A stretch of 64,000 nucleotides of DNA from Dioscorea cayenensis subsp. rotundata (taxonomy: Eukaryota; Streptophyta; Magnoliopsida; Dioscoreales; Dioscoreaceae). The position numbers and the translations under genes are program-made. This document shows, piece after piece, positions 12,170 through 23,548 of the stretch; the stretch's first letter is position 1, and every line of letters begins with the position of its first letter. The stretch covers positions 1 through 64,000 of the forward strand of contig NW_024086731.1 in the NCBI RefSeq assembly GCF_009730915.1. Direction: 5' to 3'. A model generated the notes under the pieces. The model saw only the letters and a program-made list of their open reading frames with translations, searched no databases and had not been told where the DNA came from.

Positions 12170-12897
12170 AATTGCCAAAAACACCCCCAAAATTTACAAT
12201 ATGCACAGCTTCTCCCTCTAAATTTAAATATCCATAAAAACCCCTTCCTTTTGAATATAATGATTTTTAAACCCCCAAGCATCTAACGGTGTTTGACAGA
12301 ATTAATTTTAAATTTTTTAGACGAAATTATCCCTTGCGTGGGAAGTTGTGCCAAGTACGACATAGTTTGACTATAATGCCCTTGGGTGCAATGATTTTTT
12401 CGCTTTTAGAGGAAGAGGTTTTTTCCTTTGTGTAATCCCGAGAGAACACCATTACTAACACCATTTATTTGCTCTCATCACCTCTTCAGCTTTTCCCTTT
12501 CCAAAGTTTTCATTGCCTGGGCATCTTGTGAAGGACTAAAATTTCGTTCCACCATTGTCTCGAAAGAGAACTCTCGTTCAACTCTTTGGTATTTCATCAG
12601 TTTGCGCTCTAAGATATTGAGGCGAGGTGGATGCCATTGAAGAAGTTGTGTAGTTTTCTTTTGTTTTTACATTCTGTGTGTTGTTTTCGCTCGTTTGGTT
12701 TATAAAGTATTATGTTAGAAAGAGAAATTTTTCAGTTGTTAAGCAATCTCATTGTGCCATGTAATGTTTATAATGTATGTTTCCCATTTAATTTGATATG
12801 GTTGCATTATGTAGTGTTTAATAGTATCAGTTTAAGAAATGAGGTTTCTGTTTAAAACATAAGGTTTCTGTTTAAAAATAAGTCATCCGTTTAAAAA

Positions 12898-13800
12898 ATG
12901 AATACATGCATTACTATTCATGCTAACCTAAATTCTTTTATTTGTAGTTATAATGTAATCATGCTAACCTAAATTCTTTTCCACAAACTTAAATTTTTCA
13001 TGTAAATATCGTTGTCTCCATATAATAAATAACGGCCGTATTTATGCTTGGTTGCCTTTGTTTAACTATCGATGTTTCTGTTTAACATATTGCGTTTTGC
13101 GTTTAAAAAGTGCTTAAATATCATTGTTTCTATTTAAAGATGTACAAGTGGTCAGGATTAATTGGTTTTTATACCTAAAATTAATTTGTCACGTAAATAT
13201 AGGTTTTTCTGTTTAAATATCAATGTTTTTGTTTAAAAAATGAGTTTTCTGTTTAAAAAATAAAGTTTCTGTTTAGGAAATGAGTTTTCTGTTTAAGAAA
13301 TGAGTACATGCATTACTTTATATGCTAACCTAAATTCTTTTGTTTGTAGTTATAATGTAATCATGCTAACTTAAATTCTTTTCCACAAACTTATTAAATT
13401 TTTCATGTAAATATTGTTGTCTCCATATAATAAAGAACGACCGTATTTATGCTTGGTTGCATTTGTTTAACTATCGATGTTTTTGTTTAACATATTGCGT
13501 TTTGCGTTTAAAATTGCTTAAATATCATTGTTTTAATTTAAAGATGTACGAGTGGTCAAGATTAATTTGTCACTTAAATATCGGTTTTTCTGTTTAAATA
13601 TCAATGTTTCTGTTTAAAAAATAAGTTTTCTGTTTAAGAAATAAGGTTTCTGTTTAAGACATGACTACATGCATTACTCTTTATGCTTACCTAAATTCTT
13701 TTGTTTGTAGTTATAATGTAATCATGCTAACCTAAATTCTTTTCCACAAACTTATTAAAATTTTCATATAAATATCGTTGTCTCCATATAATAAAGAATG
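12898..13800 (+). repeat. Tandem repeat, ~2.5 copies of a 356-403 bp unit
   Basis: The phrase 'acatgcattact' followed by 'atgcta/ttacctaaattcttt' recurs at about 12904, 13307 and 13667. After it come 'gtagttataatgtaatcatg' and 'gtctccatataataaa' in each copy. The spacing is about 403 and 356 bp, so this is a direct tandem amplification inside the larger element. The units contain the TTTCTGTTTAAA motif several times each. Confidence 0.85.
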
Positions 13801-13934
13801 GTTGTCTTTATACTTAGCTGTCTTTTGTGGAAGGAAGGCCTGTCATACCGTCAGTGTCGTCCTGAGGTGGAATTGATACGCTTGTAGAACCTGAATACCT
13901 GCTAAAATCAAAGAACTATACAATTAGAAGAAAA

Positions 13935-14165
13935 TTTAAGCGGAAATACCATCATTTTAAGCGGAAACATAACATTTTAAACAGAAACTAGAATATTTAA
14001 GCGGAAAAATAATATTTTAAATGTAAACTAGATAATTTTAAACGGAAACTAGGATTGGACAAGGATAACAAAGCAAAACTTATGTTTTTGCTTTGTTTTA
14101 AGCGGAAACTTATGTTTTAACCGGAAACTAGAATAATTAAGCGAAAACATTTACTTTTAAGCGAA
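13935..14165 (-). repeat. TTTAAGCGGAAA motif array
   Basis: At least seven near-copies of TTTAAGCGGAAA or variants occur within about 230 bp, spaced roughly 20-40 bp apart. They are the inverted counterpart of the TTTCTGTTTAAA motifs to the left. Confidence 0.85.
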
Positions 14166-14770
14166 AACTTGGATAATTAATCAATAATTAACTTCTACAA
14201 CTATGCAAACATAAAGGAGAAGAACTTTACAACGAGAAGAAATCTACATAACATATCTACTCTCATTCCCAAGTAGTCAGCGCCATGAACACTAGCAAAT
14301 TGTTCCTCCTCTTTGTATCTAGCAATAGCACAACAACTTTCCATAGTAAACTTATATATATATAAAAAAAAATTGTTACTCTCTCTCGCATGATGATCAA
14401 GGTGAGGAGGGGAAGGAAGAGATTGTCACCTTATCGGGTAATCGGGATAACTCCAATCGAACACACCAAATGGGGAGGAATTGAAAAACTCCAACAATCC
14501 ACATAGCATGTAGTCTTCCAAACTCTTTGCTTTGAGAAAAACAAAAAGAATACAGAAAAAGAACGATATACAAAAAGGTTTGACATGATGTGATTAAACG
14601 GTTTTTTACCACAATTTTTAAGGGCAACGATAGACTTTTTATAACATGTATACGCACCTTCTAATGACTACAAGGGCGCAAAAAGAAATAAAACAATAAC
14701 TGGAAGCGATGTCATGATTCAAAAAGCTCATGCAGTGCTCAAAAAGCTTCTGAGGGTAAACTGTAATTTT

Positions 14771-15590
14771 CCAATCAAAACTCCTTTACTTGGCTTCAAA
14801 AGAAAAACATAAAATCATTCAAATAATATTTTATATTATTGATTTCTCTTTCACAAGGGAATTAATTAAAGAAAAAATCCCATCAAGGCCAAATCACAAC
14901 AAAGTCCAAAGATGGTGCATAATTGGAAATACATTTCATGGTAAAATGGTAGTCCAAGAAGGCACACATACACTTTGTTTATCATATTTAATGGAAAACA
15001 ACTTGACACTCAGAGATAAGACCAAAAAGATGAGCACAAATCCATTAGATAGCCTCCAATTCAGACTGTTGACAAGAAGAGAGAATTAAGAAGAAAATAT
15101 AAAATTAAAAAAAAAAAAAGGAGGGCGGTGATGTTGAGTGGCAGAGCATTTTCATGTAAACCAATGGAGACCATGCTTTGAGGGAGGGGTGTGCCTTTCC
15201 TTTTCTTTTCTTTATCAAGCCTTGAGAAAGGGCCATTGAAGCCAAGTTGCATGCATTTCCAGCCTGTCCTTCAATATCTTTCACAACTTCCATTGCTACA
15301 TGACAATAAGAAATTAAAAAGCTTTGTCAATATAGATGAGACTAAGAATACTTTGTTTGGTGTCAAGAGAAATTAACACCTCAACCACTCAATTAATTAA
15401 TTCATCATTTGACATGATACTTTCATTTTAGGTGAATAAAATTAAGGTAAACATGGTATTCGAAAGTCAGTTAAAACATCGTCACATAACATTTGTTGTA
15501 TTTCTGTTCTTTCTAGTGACAGTAGTTACAATTAAGTAGCTGAAGATATCTGATAATAGAAACACATTGTCATACTGATTCATTGATGCA
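14771..15590. other. Intergenic
   Basis: No gene recognised. A purine-rich tract (15105-15125) precedes a patch of more even base composition (15126-15300) whose open frames have no family resemblance I can see. Confidence 0.45.
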
Positions 15591-15595
15591 GTAAT

Positions 15596-16085
15596 ATAAA
15601 CTAAACACACAAGAGACTCGGTTTGTTGTGTTCATACTCTATACAAAAAATATGAGGATTAATTCAACTATTATGTGCAGTAATCATGTGATTAAGACTT
15701 AATTTAGCTGCTAATCATGTTCCATATGATGATTAATTTGATAAACTAAACACACAGAAATGGTTTGTTGTATTCATATTCTTTCATAGCAACAATATAC
15801 AAACATACGAGGATTAGTTTAATATAATGTGCAGTAATCACGTAAGAAACACTAAATTCAGCTGCTAATCATGTTCCAACAAAAAAAAATAATGCCTAAA
15901 AATCAAGGCTTTACCAAAGGATGGCTTAAGATAAACTAAACACAGAGACACGGTTTGTCCTATTCATACTCTATCATAGTAACAGTATTCAAAAATATGA
16001 GAATTTATTTGATATGATGTGCAGTAATCATGTGATTAACACTTAATTCAGCTGCTAATCATGTTCCAGAAACAAGAATAATGCC
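15596..16085 (+). repeat. Tandem repeat, three diverged copies (~145-190 bp)
   Basis: Each copy begins GATAAACTAAACACA (15595, 15742, 15931). It continues through 'cggtttgttgt/tcctattcatactct' and 'atgtgcagtaatca' to 'gctgctaatcatgttcca'. The second and third copies share an extra 'aataatgcctaaaa' segment. The array lies about 0.5-1 kb downstream of the stress-associated protein gene, possibly in its 3' flank. Confidence 0.85.
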
Positions 16086-16565
16086 TAAAAACTCAAGGCC
16101 TTCAACTAAAGGATTGAATGCATACAACATTAATATTAGATCCACCACAGAAGAAAGAATGGAATCCAATGTCACATATCACTAACAAACAAAGAAACAA
16201 ATCACTAAGGGCCCCTCCACCATTCAAAAGCCAACCTTTTCCAGCCACACCAGTAAAAGCCTGAGCCTCTGCAATTTGTTCTTCAGATCCATCCATTAAT
16301 CCCCCAACAACAAATATACTCACAAAAGAAGTCCTTTTTTTAAATCAAAGGAATCAATAAAATCATGGAAATTCATACTGTGACTGAACAAACAATTCCT
16401 ATAATCACTAAAATTCTGCAGATTTAGAAGACAAATTATGTGATTGTTGAAAGAAAATCAATGAGATTTATGGAAATTAATGCAAAGATTTCAACTTTTT
16501 CATGCTGTGATAGAAATCAAATTAAAAGGAAAGAAAGATCTAAATGAAGGGTTTCATCTTCACCT

Positions 16566-17012
16566 TTAGATTTTGATGATTTTGGCGGCTCTGATGAGAG
16601 GATTGGCCTTGGAGATCTCTTCCCGGCCGGCGGCCTTGTAATCAAAGGAACAATCATGTAACTCCGAGTACCGGTGGCGCGCGCAGAACAAATCGCCGCA
16701 CCGGCACCGGAACCCGGTGAGCCCTACCCTTTTCCGGCAACTAGAACATCGGTTTGCGAACTTCACCGACGTAGCTACCTCTGGCTTCTCGGATGATGAC
16801 CCAGCGATTGACTCCGCCGCCGTCGCCTCCACCTCTGGCCTCTCCGGCCTTGGAGATTGAAATTCCTGAGACGATTGTTTGAGAAACAGAGACGGAGGAG
16901 ATGAAGATGGAGCCGCCGCAGCCGCCGGAGAAGGCGGAGAAGGAGGAGAAGAAGAGCTCGGTTTCAAGATCTCAGCTTCATCTTTGTCAAGATTGCAGCT
17001 TTCTTGCGCCAT
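16566..17012 (-). CDS. AN1-type zinc finger stress-associated protein (SAP), AN1 only
   Basis: A 148-residue single-exon coding region. I start it at the ATG at 17012 (MAQES); the in-frame codon two upstream is TTG. Residues 18-80 are low-complexity Ser/Pro/Ala. The AN1 zinc finger at about 89-121 has the full ligand set C89, C92, C103, C105, C110, H113, H119, C121 (spacing Cx2Cx10CxCx4Cx2Hx5HxC). It is followed by the family tail [23 protein letters not shown] proteins act in abiotic-stress signalling and some have ubiquitin-ligase or ubiquitin-binding activity. Most plant SAPs also have an N-terminal A20 finger, which is absent here, and the N-terminus is not simply truncated because it starts with a normal Met. 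Ubiquitin binding through A20 is therefore not expected. Confidence 0.88.
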   Translation of the reverse strand: MAQESCNLDKDEAEILKPSSSSPPSPPSPAAAAAPSSSPPSLFLKQSSQEFQSPRPERPEVEATAAESIAGSSSEKPEVATSVKFANRCSSCRKRVGLTGFRCRCGDLFCARHRYSELHDCSFDYKAAGREEISKANPLIRAAKIIKI

Positions 17013-18360
17013 GTTCAAGAAAAATCGAGAAAATTAATGAAAAAAATACAGAAAACACGCAGAGATGTTGTAGATCGAAGAAGAAAACAAGGCTAAAAAT
17101 CGGATCGTGATAAAAAACGAAGAAGAAAACGATTAAAATCAGGGAGAAGATGGAGAAAAAAAAGAAGGAAAAAAATAAAAATGAAGGCAAAGGTTGGAGA
17201 GGTTTGGCTGAGTTTGGAGATGGTGGAGAAAAAAAGAAGACCAAATTAATATTATAATTATAATAATTATAATTATAATAATAATTTTCATTGCTTTTAT
17301 GTATATTTATACACATAATAAAGATATTATTATGTATATATATATATATAATAAAGATATGGTTTAAAGATAACTTTTAATAAGATAACAAAATAAGCAA
17401 AACTTGTTGGTTTGTCCTACTTTTTATGATTTACAAAGAATTTAGCACCACAAATAAAGGAAAATTTTTAAATAAATATATATTTATAGCCCATAAATTC
17501 TAATAATTGCATGCTAACCCATGCATGTTGTCATTAATATATTATTATATATATATATATATATATATATAAATGTGATAAGATGGATAAACTTTAGTTT
17601 TAGTGTTTAATAAATGAAAAAAAAGGTAAGTTAAAAAAAGTGGGCGATATCATATTACTTGAACTTTTATCTTTCGGCCACCTTTACTGATGTTGTCTTT
17701 TCTTTTTTCTTTTTTTTGTTATTGATTTGAATATATATTGAGTAAATACACTAAAAACTACAATTAGATTGTTTTATTTTCTAATTGGTTAATGGTAATT
17801 AGATATTTATATAATGTTTAAATTTTAAAAAAAGGAAACAAAATATTCCAAATTTAAAAGAGGACACAAGATAAGAGCAAGTGGTTGGGACAAAGATAAC
17901 AAAAAGTTGGTATTGTCCTTTATTGTCACATTTTTTTGGTATTGTCCTTATTATTATCACATTAAAATGTGAGGATTATATTGTCAAGACCAACCATATT
18001 AAGCTGTATTTGGTTGTAGGGTTAACCCACTAAGGTTTAGTCTTTTAAATAAATGTAAATATTAATATAAATAAACAATTACTAACATGCTTATGCTACG
18101 GTTTCATCTACACAGCTTTTATCTAATGATGCGAATTATTAAAAATTAAATCACTTAAAAAAACTAACCAAACACTAATATTATTAAATAAATTTAATAA
18201 AATAATAACAAATAATATAATATACAAATAATAAAAACAAAAATCATATAAATATATATGAAAAACAATAAAAAAATTAAAATAAAACCATAATATATCT
18301 ATTTATTAATTTTATTGTTTCAAAATTAAAAAAAACCACATATCTATATTTATATATATA
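17013..18360. other. SAP upstream region and intergenic DNA
   Basis: On the SAP strand, the first 220 bp upstream are pyrimidine-rich, as in a 5' UTR. Farther out the DNA is AT-rich with AT microsatellites at about 17337-17351 and 17539-17572. No other gene seen. Confidence 0.5.
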
Positions 18361-18382
18361 TGAAAAATAATATAATTTTTGT

Positions 18383-18622
18383 CCCTAGATTTCAAATCTA
18401 GGGACGTCCCTAGATTTCAAATCTAGGGATGTCTCATAAGAATGACTCGGATGAAAATCGACGCTCTTTATCATTGCCGATGAAAGCAAAAACCGCTTAC
18501 AGCTGTTGATGCGATGATCATGAACAAGAAAAGGTGTCACAGTTGTTTATATAATCAATCAACCATCGGATGATGATCCAACGGCTTAGATTTAAAAACA
18601 TCCCTAGATTTGAAATCTAGGG
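18383..18622. repeat. Three 21-bp hairpins in a MITE-like sequence
   Basis: CCCTAGATTTCAAATCTAGGG occurs at 18383-18403 and 18408-18428, and the same palindrome with G at the centre occurs at 18602-18622. Each has 10-bp perfect arms around one base. A half copy follows at about 18626. The outer context (tatatatGAAAAA... on the left, ...TTTTTCcatatata on the right) suggests a foldback MITE of about 18368-18646 inserted in TA-rich DNA. Confidence 0.7.
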
Positions 18623-18755
18623 ACGTCCCTAGATGATGTTTTTCCATATATATATATATATATATGAAAAACAACAAAAACAATTAGTCAAAATTAAAAA
18701 ACAAAATATAGGTAATAATATAATATAATATAATATATCTACTATATATATAGCA

Positions 18756-18965
18756 AAACATTCTCCATGGACGTCTAATTATCAGCCGTTGGATCATTGA
18801 TGAACAGAAGTACTGTATATTATAATGTTATAAATAGTAATTACTCTAATTACTACTGTATTAACTACTATCATCAATGTTGGTCGTTGGATCGAAATCC
18901 AATGACTGATAATAGATGTTCATAGATTTCTTATCTATGGACGCCCATAAATGAATGGTTATATA
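18756..18965. mobile_element. Possible foldback MITE
   Basis: CATGGACGTCTAATTATCAG...CCGTTGGATC near the left is mirrored by GATCGAAATCCAATGACTGATAATAGATG...CTATGGACGCCCAT near the right. This gives an imperfect inverted repeat of about 40 bp around an AT-rich core. It shares the GGACG(T/C) boundary motif with the neighbouring hairpin element. No coding capacity. Confidence 0.4.
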
Positions 18966-19066
18966 TAGAGAGAGAAGAAAGATCATCTGGGGACGTTCAC
19001 AGGAATGCCCCCAGATTTTGAAAAGATGGAGAGAGGAATGAAAGGAGAGAGATTGGAAGAAATATG

Positions 19067-19294
19067 TGAAGACACAGAGAGAGGGAGATATGAAGACAAA
19101 GAAACAGAGGCTGAGGATTTTATATTAGCATTTCTAAGAAAAAAGAATACACATCAGGGGTTTTTATATAGGTAGGTTTACAATTAGGTTTTACAAGAAA
19201 AGTAAATAAACTAAAATATCCTTATATACGAATATAATAATAATATATGCTAATATATCCTTATATAATAACATAATAATAATATATGCTAATA
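19067..19294 (-). repeat. 3' LTR of the copia element
   Basis: 228 bp. Ends TATTAGCATA...TGTCTTCA in element orientation. Flanked on the left by ATATG. Confidence 0.92.
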
Positions 19295-19296
19295 TA

Positions 19297-19309
19297 CCCC
19301 CTCAAACTC
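19297..19309 (-). promoter_or_regulatory. Polypurine tract
   Basis: The minus strand reads GAGTTTGAGGGGG just before the 3' LTR. It is a plus-strand priming tract of the retroelement. Confidence 0.75.
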
Positions 19310-22300
19310 ACAATGCGACAACAATAAGCATCGAGAGTTTGTCAGATAAGAAACGGAAGTGCGAAGCCGAGTGTGCTTTTGTAAAAATATCAGCAATTTG
19401 GAGAGAAGAAGGAACAAATGGCAATGTGATGGTGCCAATCTGTAGATGATGGCGAGTGATATGACAATCAATTTCGATATGCTTGGCGCACTCATGAAAA
19501 ACTAAATTACGTGCAATCTAAATAGCACTCTGATTATCACAATGTAGCGGAGTAGGGTGACAAAGAGAGATATACTCATATCAGCAAATAACCAACGTAG
19601 CTAAACAATTTCACAGGTAGTCGAGGCCATGGAAAGATACTCAACTTCTGTAGAAGATTGAGAGATGACATATTGTTTCTTGCTCCTCCACGAAATAAGT
19701 GAGTCACTGAGAAAAATACAAAATCCAGTAGTCGACTTGTGATCTGTAGGATCACCAGCCCAATCCGTATCAGAGTAAACACGCAGCTCTAACGATGACG
19801 TAGAAGGAAACAAGAGGCTCTGAAATTGAGTGCCCCAAAGATACCTAAGAATACGAAGCACGACAACCCAATAAACTGTAGTAAGGGCAATGACAAACTG
19901 ACTAACCACTTGAACAACATGCTCAATGTCAGGGCGAGTCACAGTAAGATAAACCAAGCTGCCAACAATAGTACGATAAAGACTGGAATCTGCCAAAGGG
20001 GTACCATCTGACGGAGAGTATCTAGCATTAGTCTCAAGGGGAGTATCAACGGTCCAGCTATCAGTGAGTCGAGCATGCTCAAACATATCAGCTATATACT
20101 TTGATTGAGATAAAAGATAGCCTTTCGAGGAATAGGCAACCTCAATTCCCAAAAAATAATGTAGCATACCTAGGTTTTTCATGGCAAAGCAATGTGCCAA
20201 CTCAGACTTCAAAGAGTTAATTCCATCACAATCATCACCAGTAATAATCATGTCATTAACATACAAGGATAATAGAATACGACATGCCATTGTACACTTG
20301 ACAAATAATGCCGAATCATGGTGACTAGGAAGAAAGCCAAGCGAAGTGATCATAGTGAAAAACTTCTCAAACCAGGCACGTGGTGCTTGTTTAAGACCGT
20401 AAAGATCTTTACGAAGCTTGCAAACCTCACCTGATTGATGTGCAACACCAGAAGGAGGCGTCATATAAACTTCTTCATGAAGATCACCATTCAAGAAAGC
20501 ATTCTTGACATCCATATGAGGCATTCTCCATTGGCAAATGGAAGCAACAACAATCAGAGTACGAACAGTCGCCATTTTGGCAATAGGAGCAAAAGTTTCT
20601 TCATAGTCTATGCCATGCTCTTGGGAGTAGCCTTTAGCAACAAGTCAGACCTTGTATCGTTCAATGGATTCGTCGGATTTGGTTTTAATCTTGTACACCC
20701 AACGAGAACCAATGGCATGTTTTCCAGGTGGTAGCGGAACCAAATCCCATGTATGAGTCTGGTGTAGAGCAGTAAGTTCCTCAGCCATAGCAGTCTGCCA
20801 AAGAGGATCACGAACTGCCTCTCTGTAGGACGAAGGCTCAGAAAGACGATGAACAGATGCAACAAAAGAAGCAAAGGAGACAAAATAAGATGAATACTCA
20901 AAGTCAGGTTGTTTAGTGGACTTACGGATATGAGTGGATTGACATAGAGGAGGATTATCCCCAATCTCATCCGGCAACTGGGTAGTCATAGGAGCAGGGA
21001 TGTGAGAGGTGGATGTCTCATGAACCAAAGTATCAGATAGAGCTTCAGTGGGTCAATATCGAAGGGATCAATACGAACAAGATCTAATTATGTCATATGA
21101 TGTGAACTAGCAGGAACAGAATAGAAGGGTATATGCTCTAAAAACACAACATGACCCTAGACATACAATTTTTTACTAATTGGATCAAAACAACGATATC
21201 CCTTTTGACCAACACCATAACCTAAAAAGACACACAAAGTAGACCGAGGAGACAATTTACTATGCTAAGCATGAGGGCGTAGAACAAAACAAGTACAACC
21301 AAAGACGCACAACGAGGAATAATCAGATGAATGACCAGACAACTTCTTAAAAGGAAACAAACTTGAATTATGAGAGATTAGAATTCTGTTGATCATATGA
21401 GTAGCGGTAAGGAATGCTTCCCCCCAAAACACACTAGGAACCTCGGCTGACAACAAGAATGAACGAAGTTGCCTACGACTGGGCGATGTTATGCTTTTGG
21501 CAAATACCATTTTGTCGAGGAGTGTCTGCATACCGTAGGTTTGGTGGATAGTCCCATCAAAAGCAAGTAACTGAGAAAATTCATTAGAAGTGTATTCATC
21601 CCCCAAATCACACCAAAAGCATTTAATGACATATGAGTGTTGGGTCTTCACAAGGGCTCGAAAGTTACTGAATATGGTAAGAAAATCATACCTACATTTC
21701 ATAAGATAAACCCAAGTATAACGAGTAAAATTAATCATCAATAAGCGAAGCATAATATCTAGAACCCCTTTGGTGAGTACCGGAGAGGGTCCCCATACAT
21801 CAGAATGCACAAGATCAAACAATTGCAAAGGAAGAGAAATACTTTGATAAAAAGGTAAGGGATGAGAAATTTAGCCAAATTACAACGCTCACAATCGTGA
21901 AATATCATGGTCAGTCCAAATAACCCTAAAGCTCCGATGGGAAGCTGAGAAAACTTTAAAGCGAGACTAGAAACATGACCCCAAACGAGAATGAGAAAGA
22001 TAAAAATCAGAGGACGAATGACTCAAACAAAAAGACGACAAATCCACACTGGAGACAGCAACATCTGATACTTTAAGCTCATCCAATACATAGAGTCCCC
22101 CATTCCTACGGCCTGTCTCAACCACCTTCTAAGTGCGTGGGTCCTGAACATAACAGTTGGTAGAAGTAAAAAGAACTGAGAGACCAAAATCACATAATTG
22201 ACCAACAGATGCGAGATTTAAAGTTAGACAAGAATATGGTATACATCTAAGAAAGATAAAAGGGATGTGCGGACATAACCAACACCTGCCAATGGCATTG

Positions 22301-23386
22301 AGGTACCATCGGCATCGATGATAGACAAAAGATAGGAAGCGTAATTAATAGACCACGTAGGAATCAAATACTCGTGGAGACATATGATGAGAAGCTCCTG
22401 AGTCGACAAACTTTTTGTGAGAAGGCCGACATGGCATGAAATTTGAGAAGCGAATTACTCGAGCTGCTCATATAGGGATTCAAAAGAGGGGCAGTTGCGA
22501 ATTGATTTGGGAAAGAGGTGGACGATGCGTCCATGGAGCAATCTGCGGCGGGCGTTGTTGTTGCAGTGGTTCTTCTTGTTGTTGTTGAAGTTTGCCTTTA
22601 CTCAGCAGTTTTGGACACTAAGCCTTCCAATGACCCTTCTGCTTGCAGAAAGCAAATTCATCCCGAGAGACTTTAGTAGCGGATCTGTTTTAGTTGCCAG
22701 GTGGAGACTATTATGGGGTAACAAAGATAGATAGACTTGTAGGTGTGACAGACGCCTTATCGGACTTAGACTTGAGCTGAATTTCCTCTGCTAGCAGTTC
22801 ATTAACCACTGAATCAACATTTGGAAAAGGAGAACGATGTAGAATTGTCCCACGCAATCCCTCGAAATCATTTCGAAGGGCCATCAAAAACTGTACCAGA
22901 TGTTCTTCTTCTCTGTGAGCAATATATGGGTCAAATCCTCGCAGTGTTATAGACTCAGTGAGAGCCAACTGATCCTAGAGATTAGACATGGCAGAATAGA
23001 ACTCTTGAATACTCATATCATTCTCCTGAAGTGCGTGAATATCCGTCTCTAATTGATACTACTTGGTGAAATTAGACTGTGTGTACAATCTAGCCAGATG
23101 ATCCTAGACCTCTTTTGTCATCTCGTACTTAGCCAATTGAACACAAATGGGGTGGATAACCAAATTGTTGATCCACGTGATAATCTTTGAATTATCATCC
23201 TCCCAGTTGTCAACCAAGGCCACATAATCGTTGCCTTAGTCGTCTGATGGTTTAACCTCGCACACTGCAACATAGTTCCCATAGATTTACCACACACATT
23301 CTTATAAATATAACTCCAATATGTGTAGTTTTACCATCCAACTGAACATTAATCGACTGAAGCGAATCATCCTTACGACGAGCCAT
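19303..23386 (-). pseudogene. Copia gag-pol remnant
   Basis: It starts at the ATG at 23386 (MARRKDDS...VQLDGK, a gag start). Recognisable pieces follow in order: gag (to about 22500), integrase (about 21830-21265, with 'FDLVHSDVWGPSP' and 'VFWGEAF'), reverse transcriptase (about 20970-19950, with 'HMDVKNAFLNGDL', 'LYGLKQAPRAWF' and 'GSLVYLTVTRPDI'), and RNase H (about 19815-19303, with 'DWAGDPTDHKSTTGF' and 'DIFTKAHS'). The frame is broken many times. The catalytic box that should be YVDDM reads YVNDM (Asn codon at 20255-20257), which would abolish reverse transcription even without the frameshifts. The copy is dead. Confidence 0.9.
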
Positions 23387-23536
23387 GATGAAAAAGACAC
23401 AGATACGAAATCCCCAAATCAACAAAAATAAAAAAACAACCCCTGAATTGACAGGATCCAGTCAAATGAACGTGAGCAAAGACAAATCAGAGGAAAAATT
23501 TCTTCAATCAAGCAAAGAGAAGAATTCATTAACATG

Positions 23537-23548
23537 TCTCTAATACCA
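23537..23548 (-). promoter_or_regulatory. Primer-binding site (initiator tRNA-Met type)
   Basis: Directly adjoining the 5' LTR, the minus strand reads TGGTATTAGAGA. This matches the usual plant copia site TGGTATCAGAGC except for a C-to-T change and the last base, as expected for priming by tRNA-iMet. Confidence 0.85.

Larger units (their letters stand above)
12170..14770. mobile_element. Unclassified element with inverted subterminal motif arrays (MULE- or CACTA-like)
   Basis: The left part (12830-13660) is full of TTTCTGTTTAAA and close variants (GTTTTGCGTTTAAA, TCCGTTTAAA). The right part (13935-14165) carries the same motif inverted, as TTTAAGCGGAAA. The difference between the arms fits C-to-T decay of a CCGC core. 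Candidate ends are GAAAATTGCCAAAAACACCC near 12170 and, on the opposite strand, GGAAAATTACAGTTTACCCT near 14765. They are similar, but I found no matching 9-bp duplication. Opposed motif arrays are typical of subterminal regions of CACTA or Mutator-like elements. No transposase is seen. A GC-richer patch at 13830-13900 may be the remnant of a coding segment. Confidence 0.4.

Noticed and set aside
16102-16323. Minus-strand frame with Gly/Ala-rich sequence downstream of the SAP gene
   Set aside because: Lies in the probable 3' flank, has no recognisable domain and no conserved neighbours.
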